From contig NZ_QLAE01000008.1 of assembly GCF_005876855.1 (NCBI RefSeq), forward strand, positions 62,001 through 126,000: 64,000 bases of DNA, read 5' to 3'. Shown piece by piece: positions 56,994-64,000 of the stretch. The stretch is from Stutzerimonas nosocomialis (lineage in GTDB: Bacteria > Pseudomonadota > Gammaproteobacteria > Pseudomonadales > Pseudomonadaceae). Numbering within the stretch: the first letter of the stretch is position 1; each line of letters begins with the position of its first letter. Both the position numbers and the translations under genes were made by a program. The notes under the pieces are model-generated. The model did not search any database, was not told where the DNA came from, and saw only the letters and a list, made by a program, of their open reading frames with translations.

Positions 56994-58352
56994 TCAGCTT
57001 TCGACGGTTTTGGCCACCAGCGCCTGGCGTCTGAGCAGCAACAGCGGCAGGCCGAGCACCAGCACCAGCAGCCCGAGCAGGGCGCCCAGGCCCGCATAGA
57101 GCGTGCTCGAGACGAACAGCCCCAGGCAGCAGCAGGCGAAGATCAGCGGCAGCAGCGGGTAAAGCGGCACGCGGAAGGGACGCGGCACGTTCGGTTGCAG
57201 CTTGCGCAGGCGCAGCAGCGACAGCGCCGTCATGCACATGAAGAACCAGAACACCGGCGCGGTGTACGCGACCATCGCCTCCACGCCGCTCTGGCTCAGG
57301 GCGCCGAACAGGATCAGCAGCAACGTGATGGCGCCCTGGACCAGCAGCGCGCGCACCGGCGTCGAGCCGCGCTCGTTCCAGGCGCCGAGCATGCTCAGCT
57401 GCGGAACGTCGCGTCCCAGCGCGTAGTACACACGGGCTCCGGTCAGGATCGTCGCGTTGATGGTGCTCAGGGCGGTGAAGCAGATCAGCAGGCTCAGCGC
57501 CAGGGCGGCCCAGTTGCCCGCCACCAGGTCCATCAGGTCGGCGCCCACGGCGGTCGACTGGCTGAGCGCCTGCAGGCCGAATATCTGCAGGAAGGCCACG
57601 TTGGCCAGCAGGTAGAGCGTCGTCACCACCAGCGTGCCCAGCAGCAGCACCCGGCTCATGTTACGGCCCGGGTCTTGCAATTCGCCCGACAGGTAGGCCG
57701 CCTCGTTCCAGCCGCCATAGGTCAGCAATACGAACACCATGCCCATGCCCAGCATGCCGACGCTGATCCCGTCCCCGGTCGGCTGAGCGGCGACCACCGG
57801 TTCGGCCTGCGCGGAAGAGAGCAGGCCGGCCAGCATCACGCTGGTCAGCGCCAGCACAGTCAGGCTGCTCAGGATGACCTGGATACGCTTGGATTCGCGA
57901 GTGCCCAGGATGTTGAGCGTGGTCAGCAGCACCACCGCGAGCGCCGCGTGCAGGGCTGCGCCATAGTCGCCGAGCGGTATCAGTCGCTGCGCGTAGTCGC
58001 CATAGATGAACGCCACCGCGGCGATGGCGCCCGTCTGGATGACGGTGCCGCGGGCCCAGGCGAACATCAGCCCCAGCTGCCGTCCCCAGGCCTTGCTCAG
58101 GTAGTGATATTCGCCGCCTTCGTCCGGAAAGGTCGCGCCGAGTTCGGCATAGCAGAGCGCGCCGACCAGCATGAGCAGGCCGCCGGCGAGCCAGAAGCCG
58201 ATGTACATCGCCGTGCTGTCAGCGTGCTGGGCGACCAGGGGCGGAAAGCCGAAGATGCCGACGCCGACCACGACGCCCACCAGCACGGCGACGCCATCCA
58301 GGACGGACAGCCCGCCGCTGTGCGGGGGCTGGGTTTGAGGGCCCGTGCTCAA
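56994..58352 (-). CDS. APC superfamily amino acid permease
   Basis: A 452-residue membrane protein with about 12 helices. LDGVAVLVGVVVGVGIFGFP near the N-terminus is the typical APC opening, and YAELGATFPDEGGEYHYLSK follows. It resembles the LAT/YfnA-like subgroup (amino acid antiporter or importer); the substrate is not predictable. Its start overlaps the stop of the methyltransferase gene upstream by 4 bases, so the two form an operon. It converges with the omega-amidase gene. Confidence 0.87.
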   Translation of the reverse strand: MSTGPQTQPPHSGGLSVLDGVAVLVGVVVGVGIFGFPPLVAQHADSTAMYIGFWLAGGLLMLVGALCYAELGATFPDEGGEYHYLSKAWGRQLGLMFAWARGTVIQTGAIAAVAFIYGDYAQRLIPLGDYGAALHAALAVVLLTTLNILGTRESKRIQVILSSLTVLALTSVMLAGLLSSAQAEPVVAAQPTGDGISVGMLGMGMVFVLLTYGGWNEAAYLSGELQDPGRNMSRVLLLGTLVVTTLYLLANVAFLQIFGLQALSQSTAVGADLMDLVAGNWAALALSLLICFTALSTINATILTGARVYYALGRDVPQLSMLGAWNERGSTPVRALLVQGAITLLLILFGALSQSGVEAMVAYTAPVFWFFMCMTALSLLRLRKLQPNVPRPFRVPLYPLLPLIFACCCLGLFVSSTLYAGLGALLGLLVLVLGLPLLLLRRQALVAKTVES

Positions 58353-59152
58353 GTGCGGCGCGCGCTCCAGTTGGAGACGGCTCCTTCGCCAGAGAGGGCG
58401 GTGATGCGATCACCCTCGACCTTGCCCATGTAGAGCTTGCCGCCCACGTTGAAGCGCAGGACTTCGCCTTCCAGGCTGCCGGTCACCGCGTTCTGCAGCC
58501 CACCGGCCTGGGCGGTGCCTTCGACCTGCTGGAATTGCTGCTGCAGGTCGAGGGTGAAGTTGCCATTGCCGTCGTTGACCTCCCAGCGGCCGTCGACCTT
58601 GGCCGGCACTATCCAGAGGTAGACGTAGCTGCCGCCGATGTAGTCGCTGCGATCGGCCTGCCACTCGTCCATGCTGAAGGCATGGGACACCACCCGGGTG
58701 CCTGGCTTGAGCGTGTCGAGGATGACTGGGCGCAGGCGTAGGTTGACCCGCGGCAAGAGGTACATGGTCAGCACCGTGGCCTCGGAAATGTCCTTCTTGA
58801 ACAGGTCGCCCTGTTCGAAGCTGACCTTGTCCGATACGCCGGCGGCTTCGGCATTGGCCTCGGCTTCACGGATGCGCTCGGGGTCCAGGTCGATCCCCAG
58901 GGCCGAGCGAGCGCCGCGATCGCGTACCGCCGCGATGGCGATGCGACCGTCGCCCGAGCCGAGGTCGATGACGGTGTCGTCCGAATTCACGTTCGCCATC
59001 TCCAGCATGCGCGCCACGACATGGTCGGGCGTCGGCACGTAAGGAACATCGAGTTGCGGTGCGTTCTGGGCGTGGGCGGGCAACAGGGCGGAAAGCAACA
59101 GCAAGGGTAGAGCGGTCAGAAAGGCAGGACGGCGAACGGACGCGAGCGACAT
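58349..59152 (-). CDS. Exported class I SAM-dependent methyltransferase-like protein
   Basis: A 267-residue protein. The N-terminal 28 residues (ending LLSALLPAHAQ) look like a cleavable signal peptide. A methyltransferase fold with motif I VIDLGSGDGRIAIAAV and acidic LGIDLDPERI follows, then EQGDLF and a C-terminal beta-rich part (FTLDLQQQFQQVEGTAQAGG). Exported methyltransferases are puzzling because SAM is cytoplasmic, so it may bind something else or act before export. It overlaps the permease gene start and is likely co-transcribed with it. Confidence 0.8.
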   Translation of the reverse strand: MSLASVRRPAFLTALPLLLLSALLPAHAQNAPQLDVPYVPTPDHVVARMLEMANVNSDDTVIDLGSGDGRIAIAAVRDRGARSALGIDLDPERIREAEANAEAAGVSDKVSFEQGDLFKKDISEATVLTMYLLPRVNLRLRPVILDTLKPGTRVVSHAFSMDEWQADRSDYIGGSYVYLWIVPAKVDGRWEVNDGNGNFTLDLQQQFQQVEGTAQAGGLQNAVTGSLEGEVLRFNVGGKLYMGKVEGDRITALSGEGAVSNWSARRT

Positions 59153-59245
59153 GGGTGTAACTCCCTTGGCAAGTTCGGTCCCCGCACGGGTTGGACGGGG
59201 CGCTAATGTCCGGACCCATGCGCCGCTTCAAGGTTCTGGGCACGC

Positions 59246-59272
59246 CCGGGAAAATTTTTCCGGCGACGCCGG
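59246..59272 (-). terminator. Possible terminator after the MCP-Cache gene
   Basis: A perfect 13-base palindrome, CCGGCG-A-CGCCGG (59260-59272), adjoins the AT-rich CCGGGAAAATTTTTCCGG (59246-59263). On the minus strand the hairpin is followed by AAAAATTTT, not a pure T-run, so efficiency is uncertain. It lies 81 bases after the MCP-Cache gene stop and upstream of the methyltransferase gene. Confidence 0.4.
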
Positions 59273-59353
59273 ACGCTTACCCGGCAAGGCCCGGTTGGCG
59301 GGCGTCGATACGCGATCGGCTAGCTTGTAACGCCATGTAAAAGCACGCCGCCA

Positions 59354-60397
59354 CTAGCGCGTCTCTTCGGGTAGCGATTGTTCGATCACGCCGTACCAGC
59401 CCATGCCGGGATAGGTTTCGAAGCCTGGCGTAAGGGCCCAGGCCTGGATCGATCGCTGGTTCACCGTGCGGTAGCCGCTGGCCTGTTCGCGGGCGGTCTC
59501 GATCCGGACGGGATCGCCCAGCACGGCCCTGGGATCGGAGCTGGCGATGAGACGGTGATCGGCATCGATCAGCACGCAGCGGCTGCGAGGGCGCTCCTCG
59601 TCGCTCAGGCGCACGCCCTGGATGACGGCGTTGGCCTGGGTCTGCCAGTCGAAGAACACGCCGATCACCCCGAGGACCTCGCCGTTGCTCTTGCCCTTGG
59701 CCCGCACCGCGGCACTGAAGGGACAGGTGACGGCGTTGCCGAGCAGCGGCTCGCGCATCACGGACGAACAGTGGTAGCGGTCGCCACTCGGGTGGCGCAG
59801 CGCCTCGCGGAACCAGGGGGCGTCGGCCACCCGAGCGCCCAGTACCTGGGGATGGGCGCCGGGCCTTCCACAGGCGATGACCTTGCCCTGGCGGTCGGCT
59901 ATCCAGATGTCCAGGTAGACGGTGTAGCTGTCGAGAATGACCCCGAGGCGCCGTCCCGCTTCGGCGCAGGTGGCCGGGTCGAGGCTTTCCAGGGCGCGGA
60001 CCAGCGACGCGTCGGTCGCCCACCAGCGCACGTCGCAGGAGCGCTCATAGAGGTTGCGGTCGATGATTTCGATCATGTGCAGCGCAAGATCGGCCAGGCG
60101 CTGGCCGCGCACCTCGAAGCACATGCTCTGGCCGACCTGCGACAACTCGCTGACCGCCGAACGCAGGTTGGCCGAGAGCCCGTCGGCAATGCCCATCACC
60201 CGCTCCGAGATCGACTTGACCTCTTCGGCGACGATCGAGAAGCCGCGTCCCGAGGCGCCGGCATGGGCCGCTTCGATCAGGGCGTTGATGGCCAGCAGCT
60301 TGGTCTCGCGGGTGATCTTCTGGATGTCGGCAATGCCGCGCGCCGCCAGGACTTCCACGTCTCTGGACAATTCGACGATGCGTTCGGGCTCTATCAT
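59354..60397 (-). CDS. Soluble MCP signalling-Cache domain protein
   Basis: A 347-residue protein without a membrane segment. Residues 1 to about 85 are a short methyl-accepting chemotaxis protein signalling hairpin (KLLAINALIEAAHAGASGRG, then FSIVAEEVKSISERV). The C-terminal roughly 230 residues look like a Cache sensor domain (DIWIADRQGKVIACGRPGAH, FYSSV-like CSSVMREPLLGN, GVIGVFFDW). This is the reverse of the usual order and location, as Cache domains are normally periplasmic and N-terminal. Here both would be cytoplasmic. I chose ATG 60397 (MIEPERIVELSRDVEVLAAR); the longer frame is not protein-like. Confidence 0.82.
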   Translation of the reverse strand: MIEPERIVELSRDVEVLAARGIADIQKITRETKLLAINALIEAAHAGASGRGFSIVAEEVKSISERVMGIADGLSANLRSAVSELSQVGQSMCFEVRGQRLADLALHMIEIIDRNLYERSCDVRWWATDASLVRALESLDPATCAEAGRRLGVILDSYTVYLDIWIADRQGKVIACGRPGAHPQVLGARVADAPWFREALRHPSGDRYHCSSVMREPLLGNAVTCPFSAAVRAKGKSNGEVLGVIGVFFDWQTQANAVIQGVRLSDEERPRSRCVLIDADHRLIASSDPRAVLGDPVRIETAREQASGYRTVNQRSIQAWALTPGFETYPGMGWYGVIEQSLPEETR

Positions 60398-60710
60398 TGC
60401 GGTTCTGACCTTGAGGCAAGGAGGAGGGCAAGTAGAGGCAGGATCGAGCAAAAGGAAAAATGGGTACGCTGAGCGGCCCTGATTATGTAGCGATCGGCCG
60501 AACTGGACGGCGGATCGATACGGCGTTCGTCGCGGCTGCGCGTTCGCTTGGGCGAGTGTAGCGAGCGGCGTCACCGGCCGACATCGTGGCGCGTTCGCCG
60601 CAGTGTGATGGATGTCTCAGAATCGGTGGGCGTGACGGCTGCTTGCGGGCGCAGCGCGGGGAGACCGAGCGGGCCGGACAGGGGTGGGCGCCCCTGTCCG
60701 TCTGCCAGGG
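60398..60710 (-). other. Intergenic region with leuA terminator-like hairpin
   Basis: About 310 bases lie between leuA (its end) and the MCP-Cache gene. The only clear structure is a perfect 10-bp hairpin, CGGACAGGGG-TGGGCG-CCCCTGTCCG (60675-60700), 11 bases after the leuA stop. It lacks a T-run but is well placed to end the leuA transcript. I see no gene in the rest. Confidence 0.5.
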
Positions 60711-62381
60711 TCAGGCGGCCTTGGCGCCGGCCTCGCGCAGGGCGCGGTTGAGCGCGCTGAACAGGGCGCGGAAGCTTGCCGTGGTGATGTTCTCGTCGAT
60801 GCCCACACCGTGCAGCGGGCGCTGGCCATCCAGGCGGATTTCGATGTAGGCCGCGGCCTTGGCATTGGCGCCGGCGCCGATGGCGTGCTCGGAGTAGTCC
60901 ATGATCTCGACCGCAGCCGGCAGCCCCGCCACCAGGGCTTCCAACGGGCCTTTGCCAATGCCGCGCCAATGCTGCGTCTCGCCGGCGTTGAGCACTTCGA
61001 CGTCGACCGCGCTGGTGCCGTTTTCTTCCTGCAGGCGATGGCCCTTGAGGGTGTAGGGCACATGGGCCTGCAGGTATTCGCGTTCGAGCAGGCTGTAGAT
61101 CTGCTCCGCGGTCATTTCCAGGCCCAGTCGGTCGGTTTCCCTCTGCACGACCTGGCTGAATTCGATCTGCATGCGGCGCGGCAGGCTGATGCCGTATTCC
61201 TGTTCGAGCAGGAAGGTGATGCCGCCCTTGCCGGACTGGCTGTTGACCCGGATCACCGCCTCGTAGTCGCGGCCGATGTCAGCCGGATCGATCGGCAAGT
61301 ACGGCACTTCCCAGATCTGGTCGTCCTTCTGCTGGGCGAAGCCCTTGCGGATCGCATCTTGGTGCGAGCCGGAGAACGCCGTGTGGACCAGGTCGCCGAC
61401 GTAGGGATGGCGCGGGTGAACGGGCAACTGGTTGCATTCCTCGACCACCTTGCGCACCGCGTCGATGTCGGAAAAGTCCAGCTGCGGGTCCACGCCCTGG
61501 GTGTAGAGGTTCAACGCCAGGGTGACCAGGTCGACGTTGCCGGTCCGCTCGCCGTTGCCGAACAGGCAGCCTTCGACGCGATCGGCGCCGGCCATCAGGC
61601 CGAGTTCGCTGGCCGCGACGCCCGTGCCACGGTCGTTGTGCGTGTGCAGGCTGATGATCACGCTGTCGCGCTTGTCGATGTGGCGACCGAAATACTCTAT
61701 CTGGTCGGCGTAGACGTTCGGCGTCGCCGCCTCGATGGTCGCGGGCAGGTTCAGGATCAGCTTGCGGGCCGGCGTCGGCTGGAATACGTCGATCACCGCA
61801 TTGCAGACCTCGACGGCGAAATCGGTCTCGGTGGAGCTGAAGACCTCGGGCGAGTACTCGAAGCGCCAGTCGGTTTCCGGCGCCTGTGCGGCCAGGCGGC
61901 TGATGGTCCGGGCGGCATTGACCGCGATCTGCACGACGCCGGCCTTGTCCTGGTTGAAGACGATGCGGCGGAAACTCGGCGCGGTGGCGTTGTAGTAGTG
62001 AACGATGGCCTGCCTCGCGCCCTTGAGCGACTCGAAGGTCCGGCTGATCAGGTCGTCGCGCGCCTGGGTGAGCACCTGGATGGTGACGTCGTCCGGGATG
62101 TGGCCGCCTTCGATCAGTTCGCGGACGAAGTCGAAGTCCGTTTGCGAGGCGGAGGGGAAGCCCACTTCGATTTCCTTGATGCCCACCTGGACCAGCGTCT
62201 TGAAGAAGCGCATCTTCTTGGCCGCATCCATCGGCTCGATCAGCGACTGGTTGCCGTCGCGAAGGTCGGAGCTCAGCCAGATCGGGGCCTGGGTGATCGT
62301 CTTCGACGGCCAGGTCCGATCAGGCAGGTGGATGACCGGAAAGGCCCGATATTTTTGCGATGGATTCTTGAGCATGGTCAT
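60711..62381 (-). CDS. leuA: 2-Isopropylmalate synthase
   Basis: A 556-residue enzyme, the first step of leucine synthesis (acetyl-CoA plus 2-ketoisovalerate). It is of the longer LeuA type seen in pseudomonads and actinobacteria. It opens [20 protein letters not shown], and the catalytic barrel has [16 protein letters not shown] and [16 protein letters not shown] (HxH metal site). A C-terminal regulatory domain ends EAGAKAA. ATG 62379-62381 is preceded by GGGAAAACGCC. The longer upstream frame is leader sequence. Confidence 0.96.
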   Translation of the reverse strand: MTMLKNPSQKYRAFPVIHLPDRTWPSKTITQAPIWLSSDLRDGNQSLIEPMDAAKKMRFFKTLVQVGIKEIEVGFPSASQTDFDFVRELIEGGHIPDDVTIQVLTQARDDLISRTFESLKGARQAIVHYYNATAPSFRRIVFNQDKAGVVQIAVNAARTISRLAAQAPETDWRFEYSPEVFSSTETDFAVEVCNAVIDVFQPTPARKLILNLPATIEAATPNVYADQIEYFGRHIDKRDSVIISLHTHNDRGTGVAASELGLMAGADRVEGCLFGNGERTGNVDLVTLALNLYTQGVDPQLDFSDIDAVRKVVEECNQLPVHPRHPYVGDLVHTAFSGSHQDAIRKGFAQQKDDQIWEVPYLPIDPADIGRDYEAVIRVNSQSGKGGITFLLEQEYGISLPRRMQIEFSQVVQRETDRLGLEMTAEQIYSLLEREYLQAHVPYTLKGHRLQEENGTSAVDVEVLNAGETQHWRGIGKGPLEALVAGLPAAVEIMDYSEHAIGAGANAKAAAYIEIRLDGQRPLHGVGIDENITTASFRALFSALNRALREAGAKAA

Positions 62382-62404
62382 GGCGTTTTCCCGAGCGTTC
62401 CGTG

Positions 62405-62427
62405 GGCGAGCAGCTGTTCTGCTCGCC
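62405..62427 (-). promoter_or_regulatory. Hairpin in the leuA leader
   Basis: A perfect 9-bp stem, GGCGAGCAG-N5-CTGCTCGCC, lies 24-46 bases upstream of the leuA start codon. No T-run or leucine-rich leader peptide is evident, so classical attenuation is unlikely. It may affect mRNA stability or ribosome access. The rest of this 293-base gap to 62674 shows no gene. Confidence 0.45.
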
Positions 62428-62674
62428 TGAATCAATGATTTATGGTGCGAAGTTATTGCTTTCCGGTTGGCTCGTGCAAGAGTCGATAAAAAAATGGTGA
62501 ATGGTGCCAATATCCTTCCGTAAGCGATAGGACGTGCTGCCAGGCGGGCAAAAACTGAGGCTTGCTTGCTCGGCCCGTATTGCGGCCTCATGTCACGGCG
62601 TGACGGTCGAGCGGGTCATGCGATCATTCCGGGACTTGCGCAGGAGCCGCCCGGGTTTGCTGAAGGACGCATAG

Positions 62675-63067
62675 GTGACAGGTAAACGGCTATCGACGAT
62701 GAGCATCTGGCTTGGCCTGTTCGCCATGCTGATGATCCATGTCGGTCCGTTGTATTCGGCGTTGCAGGTCGCCCGGACGCCAGCTTCCGCGGTGGTGACC
62801 GAGGGGCATCATGCGCATGCGTCGTCCGCGCACGACCAGCATCAGCACCGGCACGCGCCGGCCGGCGAGCCGGCCTGGCTGGCCGCCCTGGAACTCTGTG
62901 GCTATTGCGAGCTGCTGACGCTCAACCCGCCGCTCACGCTTTCCCTCGATCTGGCCCTGCCGCGGCACACGCCGGTCGTTTTCCTGCCGTTGCCCGAAAG
63001 CCCCCTGCCGCCGGTCCCGCGTCGCAGCAGTGGCCACCCGCGCGCGCCCCCACTTATCCATTGCTGA
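62675..63067 (+). CDS. DUF2946 family protein (copper-receptor-linked)
   Basis: A 130-residue small protein with one hydrophobic N-terminal segment (MSIWLGLFAMLMIHVGPLYS), a His-rich stretch (HHAHASSAHDQHQHRHAPAG) and a CGYC motif. DUF2946 genes usually sit directly before TonB-dependent copper receptors, as here. His and Cys suggest metal binding. It starts at GTG 62675 after AAGGA, or at ATG 62699. It is followed after 55 bases by the receptor gene. Confidence 0.82.
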   Translation: MTGKRLSTMSIWLGLFAMLMIHVGPLYSALQVARTPASAVVTEGHHAHASSAHDQHQHRHAPAGEPAWLAALELCGYCELLTLNPPLTLSLDLALPRHTPVVFLPLPESPLPPVPRRSSGHPRAPPLIHC

Positions 63068-63122
63068 TCCCAGGGCCAGCCACCCGAGCGTGGCTGTACG
63101 AAAATCAGAAATGGAATGACCT

Positions 63123-64000
63123 ATGTCCAGCAATACACCTGTCTATCAGGCGCGTTCGTGCCTGGCCGATCGCTTTTCGCTGCAACCGTCCCGCCTGCGC
63201 TGGCAGCTCGCCCACGCCGCGCTACTGGGCATGCTCGCCGGCCCTGCGCTGGCGGACGACCATGCCGGCCACCATTCCGGGCACGCCGACGCCCTCGAGC
63301 TGACGCCGATGGTCATCACCGGCGTCGCCCAGCAGTCGCCACTGACGGTGGTGACCGACCCGAAGATCCCGCGCCAGCCCGTGCCGGCCAGCGATGCGGC
63401 CGATTACCTCAAGACCATCCCCGGGTTCTCCGCCATTCGCAGCGGTGGCAGCAATGGCGACCCCGTGCTGCGCGGGCTGTTTGGTTCGCGTCTGATGTTG
63501 CTCACCGACGGCGGCCAGATGATCGGCGCCTGCCCGGGGCGGATGGATGCCCCCAGCTCCTACATTTCCCCGGAAACCTATGATGTGCTGACCGTGACCA
63601 AAGGCCCGCAGACGGTGATCTGGGGGCCGGGTGCCTCGGCTGGGGTGGTGCGCTTCGACCGTGAGCCGGAGCGTTTCGGCGAACTCGGGGCGCGTCTGCA
63701 TGCCAGCGTGCTGGTTGGCTCCAATGGTCGCTTCGACCGGGTGATCGACGGTGCGGTTGGCGATCAGCAGGGCTACCTGCGGGTGATCGGCAACCGCTCG
63801 CGTTCGGACGACTACGAAAATGGTGACGGCCGTACCATCCCCTCGCGCTGGGACAAATGGAACGGTGACGTGGCGCTGGGCTGGACGCCGGATGCGGATA
63901 CGCTGATCGAACTCACCGCCGGTCGTGGCGATGGTGAGGCCCGTTATGGCGGCCGCGGCATGGATGGCTCGCAGTTCGCGCGGGAAAGCCTTGGGTTGCG
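63123..64000 (+). CDS. oprC: TonB-dependent copper receptor, OprC-like (partial)
   Basis: About 292 N-terminal residues are in the window; the rest lies beyond the right edge. A signal peptide of about 50 residues (unusually long, ending LAGPALA) leads to a His-rich start (DDHAGHHSGHAD). The plug domain follows, with DAADYLKTIPGFSAIRSGGS and the CxxxM copper motif at Cys137 and Met141 (GACPGRMD). OprC of P. aeruginosa uses such a Cys/Met site with a His-x-Met to bind copper. The strand pattern of the barrel begins after about residue 180. Confidence 0.9.
   Translation, partial: MSSNTPVYQARSCLADRFSLQPSRLRWQLAHAALLGMLAGPALADDHAGHHSGHADALELTPMVITGVAQQSPLTVVTDPKIPRQPVPASDAADYLKTIPGFSAIRSGGSNGDPVLRGLFGSRLMLLTDGGQMIGACPGRMDAPSSYISPETYDVLTVTKGPQTVIWGPGASAGVVRFDREPERFGELGARLHASVLVGSNGRFDRVIDGAVGDQQGYLRVIGNRSRSDDYENGDGRTIPSRWDKWNGDVALGWTPDADTLIELTAGRGDGEARYGGRGMDGSQFARESLGL

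Overview
The window is a high-GC gammaproteobacterial chromosome segment from the Pseudomonas group, most likely Stutzerimonas (the Pseudomonas stutzeri lineage). The strongest pointer is a secreted maltotetraose-forming amylase with a C-terminal starch-binding domain (20658-22322). Its catalytic residues fall exactly at Asp193, Glu219 and Asp294 in mature numbering, as in the known P. stutzeri enzyme. The isc-ndk-rlmN-pilW-rodZ-ispG-hisS-yfgM-bamB-der block and the suhB-trmJ-cysE-iscR and leuA-DUF2946-copper receptor orders fit a pseudomonad core chromosome.

Layout. 1-10.4 kb: the 5' part of a molybdopterin hydroxylase large subunit fused to a CoxG domain (minus, cut by the left edge), a membrane c-di-GMP enzyme (MHYT-GGDEF-EAL), a DUF1810 protein, a pirin, a small coiled-coil protein, and the ydbH-ynbE-ydbL envelope-lipid operon (minus). 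10.4-20.3 kb: an intergenic stretch with DnaA-box-like sites and an AT-rich run, a Sel1 protein, rmuC, a CrbS/MxtR-type sensor kinase with a transporter-like domain, a GNAT acetyltransferase, azlCD and an MFS-acyltransferase fusion. 20.3-32.4 kb: the starch/maltodextrin locus amyP, malE, malF, malG, malT, an alpha-glucosidase and malK. 32.4-38.4 kb: a BASS-family transporter, rdgC, tRNA-Val and tRNA-Asp, an FKBP-type lipoprotein, suhB, trmJ and cysE. 38.4-53.3 kb: a long co-directional housekeeping run, from the Fe-S assembly operon to der. 53.3-64 kb: a roughly 480 bp repeat element with inverted ends, a second serine acetyltransferase, an aminotransferase/omega-amidase pair, a permease/exported-methyltransferase pair, a soluble MCP-Cache protein, leuA, a DUF2946 protein and the start of an OprC-like copper receptor (cut by the right edge).

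How the parts work together. In the mal locus, the secreted amylase should release maltotetraose, MalEFGK import it, the cytoplasmic alpha-glucosidase degrade it, and MalT activate expression. Sites resembling the enterobacterial MalT box precede the glucosidase gene and malE. A-rich motifs of the Crc/Hfq catabolite-repression type sit at the ribosome-binding sites of malE, malT and malK. Between amyP and malE, four complementary segments could form mutually exclusive hairpins ending in a terminator-like stem. In the Fe-S operon, a promoter overlapped by a good match to the IscR type-1 site precedes iscR.

I see no CRISPR array, rRNA operon, prophage or intact insertion sequence. The least ordinary candidates are the amyP-malE leader structures, the DnaA-box/AT-rich stretch, the repeat element after der, the exported methyltransferase and the soluble MCP-Cache protein. 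All functional statements are inferred from sequence read by eye; no database search was run.
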